Source: Lepisosteus oculatus (lineage: Eukaryota; Chordata; Actinopteri; Semionotiformes; Lepisosteidae). Taken from it: 64,000 bases of DNA. Below the pieces are notes generated by a model. The model was not told where the DNA came from. It did no database searches and saw only the letters and a list, made by a program, of their open reading frames with translations. The stretch lies in assembly GCF_040954835.1 (NCBI RefSeq), contig NC_090699.1, forward strand, positions 13,695,817-13,759,816, read 5' to 3'. The translations under genes and the position numbers were made by a program. Below are positions 42,458-64,000 of this stretch, in pieces (the stretch's first letter is position 1; each line of letters opens with the position of its first letter).

Positions 42458-43079
42458 AAGTGAGAGGCAGAGAGGAAATCTTGTAGAGGAGTGAAATGTA
42501 TCAGAGGTTGTGCGCTGCGAGAGACCGGAAGGCGGGGGTGATGGAGTTGGGGGTGGGGTAGTATCACACTGCTCTGGGGATTCTATTCTTTCACTTCTCA
42601 GTGGTGAAAAGTTCACAAACTGTCCTGTCAGAGTTGCGGAATCTTGTTTGCTTTTCTAGTGGTACAGAATCAGGAGGTGCAGCTCTGTGCAGAGTGGCTC
42701 AGTTCGATGACACCCAGGGCTGCTGATGTAGCTCACAGGCGTAAGAGAACTACAGTGTGTAGTTTAGCAAAAGTACGCTGCAGTACAGCTGCACTGTTAA
42801 ACATGTCAATATGGTCATAGCTCACTTTTGTTCATACTGTAATGTCACTGCGTTAATGTTAGTGCCCTGCATTGCTTTTGTGCAATAGTACTACAAATAG
42901 TATACTCTGCTATACCCTACAATACTATACTAATGGAGTATAGAATAGAGAGGGTCAGTACACTGTCTTACCATACTACAGTGAGATTAGTTCAGGTGGG
43001 TAGCTGCATCAGCATGCGTAGGCTACAAAAGAACAAGTAAAAGGTCTATTCCAAACTCAAAAGAGAAGCGAGAAAACAG
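42458..43079. other. Unique intergenic sequence
   Basis: Non-repetitive DNA between tgm1 and rabggta. No coding motif, RNA gene or clear promoter was seen. Confidence 0.4.
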
Positions 43080-43700
43080 TACTATAGTGAGTGTAGTGAG
43101 GTTCAGTACAGTGAGTGGGATCAGTATAGTGAGTGTAGTGAGGTTCAGTACAGTGTGTGACATTACTATAGTGAGTGTAGTGAGGTTCAGTACAGTGTAT
43201 TACAGCACTATAGTGAGATCAGTATAGTGAGTGTAGTGAGGTTCAGTACAGTGAGTGAGATCAGTATAGTGAGTGTAGTGAGGTTCAGTACAGTGTGTGA
43301 CATTACTATAGTGAGATTAGTATAGTGAGTGTAGTGAGATTCAGTACAGTGTGTTCAGTACAGTGTGCACTATAGTGAGATCAGTATAGTGAGTGTAGTG
43401 AGGTTCAGTACAGTGTATTACAGCACTATAGTGAGATTAGTATAGTGAGTGTAGTGAGGTTCAGTACATTGTGTTACAGCACTATAGTGAGATTAGTATA
43501 GTGAGTGTAGTGAGGTTCAGTACAGTGTATTAGAGCACTATAGTGAGATTAGTATAGTGAGTGTAGTGAGGTTCAGTACATTGTGTTACAGCACTATAGT
43601 GAGATTAGTATAGTGAGTGTAGTGAGGTTCAGTATAGTGTGTGACAGCACTATAGTGAGATCAGTATAGTGAGTGTAGTGAGGTTCAGTACTATAGGGAG
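43080..43700 (+). repeat. About 60-bp repeat (TATAGTGAGTGTAGTGAGGT)
   Basis: About 11 copies of TATAGTGAGTGTAGTGAGGT, TCAGTACAGTG and TTACAGCACTATAGTGAGAT in intergenic DNA. Confidence 0.9.
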
Positions 43701-43737
43701 TGTAGACTGTACTGGGAGTGTAGACTGAAGTGTACAC

Positions 43738-44995
43738 TGTACTCACACACTGACACACTCACACTCATATTTCTAAACACTCTCATATGCACACTCACAC
43801 AATTACACTCACACACATTCAAACATTCACAGACTCTCACACTTACACATACATTCAAAAGATTCACACACAATCACTCTTACACACTCTCATACACATA
43901 TACTCACACTCTCACATTCACATTCACAAGCACAATCATATACACTCACTCTGTCACACATTCACACACCCTCACACTCTCACACACTCACTCATACACA
44001 CACGCTCACTCATACACACTCTCACACGCTCACACACTCACACACACACACACTCATACACACTCTAGCACACACTCTCGCACACTTGCACACTCACACA
44101 CTCTCGCACACTCACACACACTCACTCATACACACTCTAGCACACTCACACACGCTCACACACTCACACATGCTCACTCATACACACTCTAGCACACACT
44201 CTCACACGCTCACACACTCACACACACTCACTCATACACACTCTAGCACACACTCTCGCACACTTGCACACTCACACACTCTCGCACACTCACAAACGCT
44301 CACTCATACAGTCTCACACACACACTCTAGCACACTCTCACAGACTTTCGCACACTCAGACACGCTCACTCATATACACTCTAGCACACTCTCACAGACT
44401 CTCGCACACTCTCACACACACACTCTAGCACACTCTGACACACTCTCGCACACTCACACATGCTCACAGATACACACACGCTCACTCATAAACATTCTCA
44501 CACACTCTCACACACTCACACATGCTCACAGATACACACACACTCTCGCACACTCACACATGCTCACTCATACACACTTTAGCACACACTCTCGCACACT
44601 CATACATACACGCTCACACATACACACTCTGGCACACACTCTCGCACACTCACACATGCTCACTCATACAGTCTCACACACACTCTAGCACACTCTCACA
44701 GACTTTCGCACACTCACGCACACTCACACATACACACTCATTCACACACTCTCACACACTCACACATACACACACGCTCACTCATACACACTCTAGCACA
44801 CACTCACACATACTCTCACACACTCACACACGCTCACTCATACAGTCTCACACACACTCTAGCACACTCTCACAGACTTTCGCACACGCTCACACATACA
44901 CACTCACACACTCATACACACTCTAGCACACACTCTCACACACACTCACACATACACACTCACCCTCACACATACACACTCACCCTCACTCACAG
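43738..44995 (+). repeat. CACT/CACA-rich compound repeat
   Basis: About 1.25 kb of CACACTCTCGCACACTCACA, CTCACTCATACACACTCTAG and related motifs. Frames up to 200 codons (His/Thr/Ser/Leu) are repeat-born. Confidence 0.93.
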
Positions 44996-45384
44996 ACAGG
45001 GAGAGGAGAATCCGCTCTGCGCTGTCAGAGGGCAGCAGGAGCTGTCAGTACACTGTTAGATTCCCGCTCTCTGTCTCACACAGACCCCCGGCTCCTTCCC
45101 CAGTCCACCTCTGGGTCCCTGGAGAGAGCACACCCGCCCGCAGCCCTGCCCTCTTCCTCCTCCTCCTCCTCCTCGGTGGGACGGGGCACTCACTGGTGTG
45201 TCACACGTGGACACTCTCGATCTGGTGATCAGAGCTGAGCCTGGTGTGGTCAGAACTGGCACTGGGCCCTTCGGACTCCAGCCCAGGCCAAACGAGTGAC
45301 TCTGACAGAGAGAGAGAGCTCTGAGCTCAGAACTAGCACCGGGCCCTTCGGACTCCAGCCCAGTCCGAATGAGCCCAGGAGGGA

Positions 45385-46075
45385 GCTGACAGAGGGGTGA
45401 GGAGCAGGCTGTGTCTCACTCTGACACTCTGACAGTGGGGTGAGGAGCAGGCTGTGTCTCACTCTGACACTCTGACAGCGGGGTGAGGAGCAGGCTGTGT
45501 CTCACTCTGACACTCTGACAGCGGGGTGAGGAGCGTGCTGTCTCACTCTGACACTCTGACAGTGGGGTGAGGAGCAGGCTGTGTCTCACTCTGACACTCT
45601 GACAGTGGGGTGAGGAGCGTGCTGTCTCACTCTGACACTCTGACAGTGGGGTGAGGAGCAGGCTGTGTCTCACTCTGACACTCTGACAGTGGGGTGAGGA
45701 GCAGGCTGTGTCTCACTCTGACAGTGGGGTGAGGAGCAGGCTGTGTCTCACTCTGACACTCTGACAGTGGGGTGAGGAGCAGGCTGTGTCTCACTCTGAC
45801 AGTGGGGTGAGGAGCAGGCTGTGTCTCACTCTGACACTCTGACAGCAGGGTGAGGAGCAGGCTGTGTCTCACTCTGACACTCTGACAGGGGGGTGAGGAG
45901 CAGGCTGTGTCTCACTCTGACACTCTGACAGCGGGGTGAGGAGCAGGCTGTGTCTCACTCTGACACTCTGACAGCGGGGTGAGGAGCAGGCTGTGTCTCA
46001 CTCTGACACTCTGACAGTGGGGTGAGGAGCAGGCTGTGTCTCACTCTGACACTCTGACAGGGGGTTGAGGCACGG
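45385..46075 (+). repeat. About 42-bp minisatellite
   Basis: Units of GGGGTGAGGAGCAGGCTGTG plus TCTCACTCTGACACTCTGAC, about 17 copies, some lacking 12 bp. It is intergenic. The preceding 44996-45384 is unique with nothing recognised. Confidence 0.93.
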
Positions 46076-46237
46076 GGCGTGTCTCACCCTGACAGGCACA
46101 GGCAGGAATGTGACAGTTGCATCACTGCTGAGTCGGACTGGTTCAACAGGACTGTGGCATGATGAGCCCCTGCAAACTGACTGGAGCTCCATTCCTGAGA
46201 AACTCTGAAGGAACACAGGAGTGTTCCTGTCTAATCT

Positions 46238-47083
46238 AACACTGCACTGAGAGAGAGGGGTTCATACAGACACACTGACTGACTGGACACTCCAGTACAT
46301 TAACACTGCACTGAGAGAGAGGGGTTCATACAGACACACTGACTGACTGGACACTCCAGTACATTAACACTGCACTGAGAGAGAGGGGTTCATACAGACA
46401 CACTGACTGACTGGACACTCCAGTACATTAACACTGCACTGAGAGAGAGGGGTTCATACAGACACACTGACTGACTGGACACTCCAGTACATTAACACTG
46501 CACTGAGAGAGAGGGGTTCATACAGACACACTGACTGGACACTCCAGTACATTAACACTGAAATGAGAGAGAGGGGTTCATACAGACACACTGACTGACT
46601 GGACACTCCAGTACATTAACACTGCACTGAGAGAGAGGGGTTCATACAGACACACTGACTGACTGGACACTCCAGTACATTAACACTGCACTGAGAGAGA
46701 GGGGTTCATACAGACACACTGACTGGACACTCCAGTACATTAACACTGCACTGAGAGAGAGGGGTTCATACAGACACACTGACTGACTGGACACTCCAGT
46801 ACATTAACACTGCACTGCGAGAGAGGGGTTCATACAGACACACTGACTGGACACTCCAGTACATTAACACTGCACTGCGAGAGAGGGGTTCATACAGACA
46901 CACTGACTGACTGGACACTCCAGTACATTAACACTGCACTGAGAGAGAGGGGTTCATACAGACACACTGACTGACTGGACACTCCAGTACATTAACACTG
47001 CACTGAGAGAGAGGGGTTCATACAGACACACTGACTGGACACTCCAGTACATTAACACTGCACTGCGAGAGAGGGGTTCATAC
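46238..47083 (+). repeat. 60/64-bp minisatellite, array 8
   Basis: About 14 units in the tgm1-rabggta intergenic region, same orientation as the other arrays. Confidence 0.95.
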
Positions 47084-47237
47084 AGTACAGTAACACTGAA
47101 AGAGGGTGTGTATCTCTACAAGGGGGTCAATGGGGAGTCAGTGATTCAGTGATGAGCTCACTGCTGTGCGAACGGTGAAAAGTGCCGCAATCGAGTTCTG
47201 TCTCAATCAGCTTCCGTTGCCAGGGTAACAGCCCTGT

Positions 47238-47678
47238 TCAAGAAGTCTTTGCGATGATGTCACAGTACACTGGGCAGCGGAAGTCCTGCCCCTCCCTCCG
47301 GCGAGCTGACGCCCTCAAGCTGTCGGACCGGGTGAGAGACACGCCTGTGCGAACTCGGCGTGACTCGTCTTGTGGTTCCACGGGGTTTTGTTTTTCCTCC
47401 TCTCGCAGCTGGCGAATTGAGCCTGCGCCAAGAATTGTCCCCGGTGTTAGAACCACAAGCCGCGCTGCTACTGCTCCACTCACGCGGGCTCCACGCGTGG
47501 ATATTGCACTTTTCACTGCCTCTTCAGTCGCTCTCCGTGCCGCGCAGGTATTGAGGACTTCCCGGGACAGCTGTCGTGTCGTGTCAGTCTCTTCAGGAAC
47601 TCTGATCCTCCCCTCCGTCACACGCGTGGGGGGGCACTCCACGATCCCGTCACGCCCTCCCGTGAACTGTGTCAACAT
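47238..47678 (-). CDS. Unrecognised 146-codon ORF in a CpG-rich block
   Basis: The frame starts MLTQFTGGRDGIVECP and ends CPVYCDIIAKTS with a stop. Residue composition is mixed, unlike the repeat frames around it, and rich in Arg, Thr and Glu. No domain is recognised. The block is CpG-rich with CGGAAG sites, so it may instead be a CpG-island promoter with a chance frame. A 167-codon plus-strand frame overlaps it. Confidence 0.2.
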   Translation of the reverse strand: MLTQFTGGRDGIVECPPTRVTEGRIRVPEETDTTRQLSREVLNTCAARRATEEAVKSAISTRGARVSGAVAARLVVLTPGTILGAGSIRQLREEEKQNPVEPQDESRRVRTGVSLTRSDSLRASARRREGQDFRCPVYCDIIAKTS

Positions 47679-47683
47679 TTTGT

Positions 47684-48640
47684 AAAGCTGAAGTAATTAA
47701 AGAGTTTTGGATTCTACCTGCGTTAAATTAATAAGCCTTTCAAAGACGTGTGAAGTTTCAACCTGCCTTTCAATACTTTCAATAAGTTTCTACCTATTGA
47801 GAAAGGTTAGATCGGGCAGGGTAAAAGACCACTGCTGTACTGTTTCATCAGAAACAAATACACAGACAGGGAAAAGCGCCAGGAAATTGGATTATACACT
47901 GTGTTTCGTTAGGGGGACTGTGTGCTAAGGTGGCCTGAGTAATTAATGACAAATCTGCACAACAACATTGAAACACTACCGCATCACACTTACGGTATTA
48001 TTATTATTATTATTTATGAACTTTACAACTACGGCCCGCGTTTGAATGGGAACTTTTGTTTTTCCAATTAGACAAATAACTGAATAAATGTACACAGGTG
48101 GTGAGTCCTTAAAAACTGTCAGTGTTAAAGTCATTGTATTTCAAGGTCTCTTTGGCATGTACAGTAGCCCCATGAGATGACAGGACGTTCTTTTTTCTTT
48201 CTGCTCTGTTCATTCTTGGAGAGCAGTGCGCAGTGGGGGCACATCCTGACTCCCGAAGTCCCAGATGGGTTTGCACCTAGTCTCTCCCAGGTGAAACTGT
48301 GTCATTTGAAATATGCAAAGCAGTTGTCAGCTCAATGATCATTTTTATGCTGAAATACTCAAATCCATGACATCAAATACTGGCACTGAAGGGGCTGTCT
48401 CTACATGCTCCGATTGCATCATTCCATCTTATTGCCTAACTCGGACACAGGGTGACTCACAGTTTCCTTCATTTTCACTACAACAAGGCCGAAGCCTCGC
48501 TTCTCTGCTCCTCCCGTCAGCTGTGGACAGACAGGGAGGTAATCGTGTCTCTGGGAGGCCCCAGGCTTGAATTTTATTTCTAAATGATGAGTTTAGGGGT
48601 GGTATTTTTTTCCTGGCTTGACTTTTGACCCTCACGTGCA
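47684..48640. other. Unique intergenic sequence with a short (TTA)n
   Basis: AT-rich, non-repetitive DNA except for a TTA run at about 47998-48014. No gene was recognised; the 85-codon frame at 48313 has no motif. Confidence 0.4.
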
Positions 48641-48988
48641 GAATGCTGTAAAAACATCATTCTCCCACCTCCCACCTCAGTCTCTGATTGTAGCGGAAAA
48701 GCTGAGCGACACATTTGTGTTCTCTCGAATTGACTACTGTCATGCTCTACTCGCTGGGGTATCTAAATCTGCTCTGAACAAACTGCAGTCTGTCCAAAAT
48801 TCAGCAGCCAGAATCCTGAGCAGGTCTAGTGCAAGTGTTCACATTACTCCTGTCCTGGAGTCCTTGCACTGGCTTCCTGTGAAATTCTGTGTGGACATTA
48901 AAATCCTCATGCTCACCTATAAAGTTCTGCGTGGCTTGGCACCTCCTACCTGTCTGAACTATTAATAATAATAATAATAATAATAATG
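48641..48988 (+). mobile_element. L2-type LINE fragment
   Basis: It encodes FVFSRIDYCHALLAGVSKSA, NKLQSVQNSAARILSRSS and ITPVLESLHWLPVKFCVDIK, an L2-like ORF2 C-terminal segment. It ends prematurely after HITP...LRGLAPPTCLNY with a TAA-repeat tail. It is related to, but distinct from, the copy at 37440. Confidence 0.88.
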
Positions 48989-49014
48989 TTGCTTTATTTA
49001 CCTATACAGTCTCT

Positions 49015-49260
49015 TGCATCAGGAATGTGTCTTTTCCCAGACCCCAGCTTGCTCTCCAGGAGACACACAGACAGGGAGAGAAGCTGGGGGTCAGAGCCCA
49101 GGGTCAGACATTTATACAGCACCCCTGGAGCAGCTGGGGTGAAGGGCCTTGCTCAGGGGCCCAATGGAGTAGGATTCCTCTGCCAGCTGCAGGATGCGAA
49201 CCGGCAACCTCCCAGCCACAGGCACAGATGGCGAGCCCCAGATCCGCCGCCCCGCCTGTT
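49015..49260 (-). repeat. Dispersed repeat with tRNA-like box
   Basis: Plus-strand GGGCCTTGCTCAGGGGCCCA and GCGAACCGGCAACCTCCCAG resemble, from memory, a common fish dispersed repeat. On the minus strand CCGGTTCGCATCC fits a B-box. The family is not assigned. The following 49261-49537 is unique, with nothing recognised. Confidence 0.5.
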
Positions 49261-49537
49261 ACTCGTCGTAGTGGAGCGGTGGGAGTGTACAGGGGCTCTC
49301 ATGGACTGGGGGTCCATGCGGCCGTGGAGCGGTCCGGCCACGGCGTCAGGTTCCTCAGCGAGGCGGCGAGAAGCAACACCATCATCATCATCAACACACA
49401 AGCCACACGCTCTGCCTCCGCGGGAGGGGAGCCACACCCTCGCCCCCAGTCTGCTTTGGAGAGACACACTTGTGGGCTGGTCCTGGGGTCCAAGGGGCTG
49501 TGGGGCTCTGTGCAGGCTGCTGTTGCCAACGGTGACA

Positions 49538-50650
49538 GATGTTTGTACTGCAAGTGTCTTGTGAACTGTTACTGTACTACATCAGTCATACAGAGGGGTA
49601 CAGAGAGAGAGATACACAGAGAGATGTTTGTACTGTGTCTTGTGAACTGTTACTGTACTACATCAGTCATACAGAGGGGTACAGAGAGAGAGATACACAG
49701 AGAGACGTTTGTACTGTAAGTGTCTTGTGAACTGTTACTGTACTACATCAGTCATACAGAGGGGTACAGAAAGAGAGGGGTACAGAGAGAGAGAGATACA
49801 CAGAGAGATGTTTGTACTGTAAGTGTCTTGTGAACTGTTACTGTACTACATCAGTCATACAGATGGGTACAGAGAGAGAGAGGGGTACAGAGAGAGAGAT
49901 ACACAGAGAGAGATACACAGAGAGATGTTTGTACTGCAAGTGTCTTGTGAACTGTTAATGTACTACATCAGTCATACAGAGGGGTACAGAGAGAGAGAGG
50001 GGTACAGAGAGAGAGATACACAGAGAGATGTTTGTACTGTAAGTGTCTTGTGAACTGTTACTGTACTACATCAGTCATACAGAGGGGTACAGAGAGATAG
50101 ATACACAGAGAGATGGATGTTTGTACTGCAAGTGTCTTGTGAACTGTTACTGTACTAGGTTAGTCATACAGAGGGGTACAGAAAGAGAGGGGTACAGAGA
50201 GAGAGATACACAGAGAGACGTTTGTACTTTAAGTGTGTCTTGTGAACTGTTACTGTACTACATCAGTCATACAGATGGGTACAGAGAGAGAGATACACAG
50301 AGAGATATTTGTACTGTAAGTGTCTTGTGAACTGTTACTGTACTACATCAGTCATACAGGGGGGTACAGAGAGAGAGAGGGGGGTACAGAGAGAGAGATA
50401 CACAGAGAGACGTTTGTACTTTAAGTGTGTCTTGTGAACTGTTACTGTACTACATCAGTCATACAGAGGGGTACAGAGAGAGAGAGAGGGGTACAGAGAG
50501 AGATACACAGAGAGATGTTTGTACTGTAAGTGTCTTGTGAACTGTTACTGTACTACGTCAGTCATACAGAGGGGTACAGAGAGAGAGGAGGGGTACACTG
50601 GGAAAGAGAGGTACAGAGAGACAGATGTTTGTAATGTAAGTGTAAGTATC
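49538..50650 (+). repeat. About 85-115-bp minisatellite
   Basis: About ten units of TTTGTACTGTAAGTGTCTTG, TGAACTGTTACTGTACTACA, TCAGTCATACAGAGGGGTAC and variable AGAGAGATACACAG. A diverged relative of the core continues to about 50830 (GTAATCCATCAGTCATGA). Confidence 0.92.
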
Positions 50651-51160
50651 TTGTGAACTGTTAGTGCTCTGGAGCACTGTACAGAGAGATAGAGGGGTAC
50701 ATACACAGAGAGAGGGGTGCATTGATAGAGAGGTACATACACAGAGAGACAGGTGTTTGTACTGTAGTGGTCTGTAAATCTGCTGTTAACTGTTACAGCA
50801 CTGTAATCCATCAGTCATGACGACACAGCTCTTGGACTGACCCACAGTTGGGGTTCCCTCTGTCGGCGAGAGGCACACTGCGGACAGGAGGACCACAGGG
50901 GAGCCCTGAAACACACTTCGTTTCCCAGGGGGCAAGCAGCTCCCCTGAAACACAGACCCTGCAACACTGCACACTGAACACCCCTGCCTACCAGCCCTCC
51001 AGGAATCTGCCCTCCTGCGGCGGCCATTTTGGCTCCTCCTGTCCCATCTCCGATGCACCCAGCTGAAACAGCACTGTGAGCCAAAATGGGAGGCAGTTTC
51101 CCCAAAGATTAAAGAACACAGAGACGAGCTCTTCGTGGATCAGGCGCTGGTCTGTTTTTC

Positions 51161-51166
51161 TTTATT
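51161..51166 (-). terminator. rabggta: Poly(A) signal of rabggta
   Basis: AATAAA on the minus strand (GTGAATAAAGAAA) lies in unique sequence 704 bp past the stop codon. It is the first canonical hexamer after the stop. Confidence 0.7.
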
Positions 51167-51282
51167 CACAGAAGTGGATTAAGCTGTGCCAACGCACTCA
51201 CTCCTGCCTGGCGTGTCTCCTCTCTCTCTCTCTGACCCTGACCCAGCTCTCCGGGGAGAGGTCACAGGGAGCGAGCCAGGGA

Positions 51283-51772
51283 CAGGAGCACTGCGATACA
51301 GAGAGGGAGAGGAGCACTGCGATACAGAGAGGGAGAGGAGCACTGCGATACAGAGAGGGAGAGGAGCACTGCGATACAGAGAGGGAGAGGAGCACTGCGG
51401 TAAAGAGAGGGAGAGGAGCACTGCGGTAAAGAGAGGGAGAGGAGCACTGCGGTAAAGAGAGGGAGAGGAGCACTGCGGTAAAGAGAGGGAGAGGAGCACT
51501 GCGGTACAGAGAGAGAGAGGAGCACTGCGGTACAGAGAGAGAGAGGAGCACTGCGGTACAGAGAGAGAGGAGCACTGCGATACAGAGAGAGAGGAGCACT
51601 GCGATACAGAGAGGGAGAGGAGCACTGCGATACAGAGAGGGAGAGGAGCACTGCGATACAGAGAGGGACAGGAGCACTGCGATACAGAGAGGGACAGGAG
51701 CACTGTGATACAGAGAGGGACAGGAGCACTGTGATACAGAGAGGGACAGGAGCACTGTGATACAGAGGAAGG
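51283..51772 (+). repeat. 26-bp minisatellite in the rabggta 3' UTR
   Basis: About 19 copies of GGAGCACTGCGATACAGAGA plus GGGAGA between the stop codon and the poly(A) signal, so it would be part of the mature rabggta mRNA. Confidence 0.92.
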
Positions 51773-51869
51773 GAGAGACAGAGCGCGGGGGGTAGTGTTT
51801 TGGGAGCAGGGGTCCCTGTGTGCTTCCACCACACGGGCTGACGGGCTGTCATCTGCCCCCAGCAGCCCC

Positions 51870-62607
<10,738 letters not shown>

Positions 62608-62689
62608 CTAAGGAGAAAGACAAGTCCCGAGGTCACCACCACTCTGTCAGCACAGCGCTCTGATCCAGCACACTGTATCTCACTCCTGA

Positions 62690-63248
62690 CACACACCAGC
62701 GTATCACTCCTGACACACACACAGCCCCTCCACACCAGCGTCTCACTCCCGACAAACACACGGCCCCTCCGCACCAGCGTCTCACTCCTGACACACACAC
62801 AGCCCCCCACACCAGCATCTCACTCCTGACACACACACAGCCCTTCCGCACCAGCGTCTCACTCCTGACACACACACAGCCCCTCCACACCAGCGTCTCA
62901 CTCCTGACACACACAGCCCCTCCACACCAGCGTCTCACTCCTGACACACACACGGCCCCTCCGCACCAGAGTCTCACTCCTGACACACACACAGACCCTC
63001 CACACCAGCGTCTCACTCCTGACACACACACAGCCCTTCCGCACCAGCGTCTCACTCCTGACACACACGGCCCCTCCGCACCAGCGTCTCACTCCTGACA
63101 CACACAGACCCTCCACACCAGCGTCTCACTCCTGACACACACAGCCCCTCCACACCAGCGTCTCACTCCTGACACACACAGCCCCTCCACACCAGCGTCT
63201 CACTCCTGACACACACAGACCCTCCACACCAGCGTCTCACTCCTGACA
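62690..63248 (+). repeat. About 37-bp minisatellite
   Basis: Units of TCTCACTCCTGACACACACA then GCCCCTCCACACCAGCG, about 15 copies in the rabggta intron. Confidence 0.93.
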
Positions 63249-64000
63249 CACTACTCCAATACTCTACACCACTGCCCCACACTGCTCCTCCACTACTCCA
63301 ATACTCTACACCACTGCCCCACTACTCCAATACTCTACACCACTGCCCCACACTGCTCCTCTACTACTCCAATACTCTACACCACTGCCCCACACTGCTC
63401 CTCCACTACTCCAATACTCTACACCACTGCCCTACTACTCCAATACTCTACACCACTGCCTCACACTACTCCAATACTCTACACCACTGCCCCACTACTC
63501 CAATACTCTACACCACTGCCCCACACTGCTCCTCCACTACTCCAATACTCTACACCACTGCCCCACACTGCTCCTCCACTACTCCAATACTCTACACCAC
63601 TGCCCCACACTGCTCCAATACTCTACACCACTGCCCCACTACTCCAATACTCTACACCACTGCCCCACACTGCTCCTCCACTACTCCAATACTCTACACC
63701 ACTGCCCCACTACTCCAATACTCTACACCACTGCCCCACACTACTCCAATACTCTACACCACTGCCCCACTACTCCAATACTCTACACCACTGCCCCACA
63801 CTGCTCCTCCACTACTCCAATACTCTACACCACTGCCCCACTACTCCAATACTCTACACCACTGCCCCACACTGCTTCTCCACTACTCCAATACTCTACA
63901 CCACTGCCCCACACTGCTCCTCCACTACTCCAATACTCTACACCACTGCCCCACACTGCTCCAATACTCTACACCACTGCCCCACTACTCCAATACTCTA
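63249..64000 (+). repeat. 29/43-bp minisatellite running off the window
   Basis: Units of CTACTCCAATACTCTACACC and ACTGCCCCACACTGCTCCTC, in two lengths, continue to the last base. Confidence 0.93.

Overview
This window is vertebrate genomic DNA, most likely from a ray-finned fish. It has split genes with GT-AG introns, CR1/L2-type LINEs, tRNA-derived repeats, and an extreme load of tandem minisatellites that I estimate by eye at about half of the sequence. The species is not determined. No prokaryotic, viral or CRISPR features were seen.

Two protein-coding genes lie head-to-tail on the minus strand. The first is a membrane-type transglutaminase, tgm1-like. It has 13 coding exons between 29211 and 5555, a probable non-coding first exon and TATA promoter near 40885-41068, and a probable poly(A) site near 2768. 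The second, upstream of it, is the 3' two thirds of rabggta (Rab geranylgeranyltransferase alpha subunit). Eleven coding exons run from 62607 to 51870, with a poly(A) signal at 51161-51166; its 5' exons lie beyond the right edge. TGM1 and RABGGTA are adjacent in the same order and orientation in human (14q), so this is conserved synteny and supports both identifications. Exons were assembled by hand; every junction has GT/AG and a consistent phase, except for one single-base frameshift in tgm1 just before the catalytic cysteine.

Layout: 1-2300, GC-rich, promoter-like DNA with possible first exons on both strands; 2300-5555, tgm1 3' UTR made largely of tandem repeats; 5555-29211, tgm1 coding exons, with a full-length two-ORF LINE (about 7507-14164, plus strand) inside intron 11; 29212-40884, tgm1 intron 1, almost all minisatellite, with a truncated L2 and a truncated copy of the LINE; 40885-41068, first exon and promoter; 41250-51140, intergenic repeats, an unrecognised CpG-rich ORF and an L2 fragment; 51140-62607, rabggta; 62608-64000, rabggta intron repeats.

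The most notable structure is one 60/64-bp minisatellite family present as nine separate arrays, all in the same orientation. Read on the gene strand, each unit carries a pyrimidine tract followed by CAG that resembles a 3' splice site. At three real exons (5702, 16980, 60925) the genuine acceptor sits at the end of this repeat or a close derivative. Other points: three intronic copies of the 3' end of tgm1 exon 3 with its splice donor; microsatellites that start within a few bases of two splice donors; a tRNA-derived SINE about 13 bases past another donor; and LINE copies set in or beside GA/CT-rich tracts.
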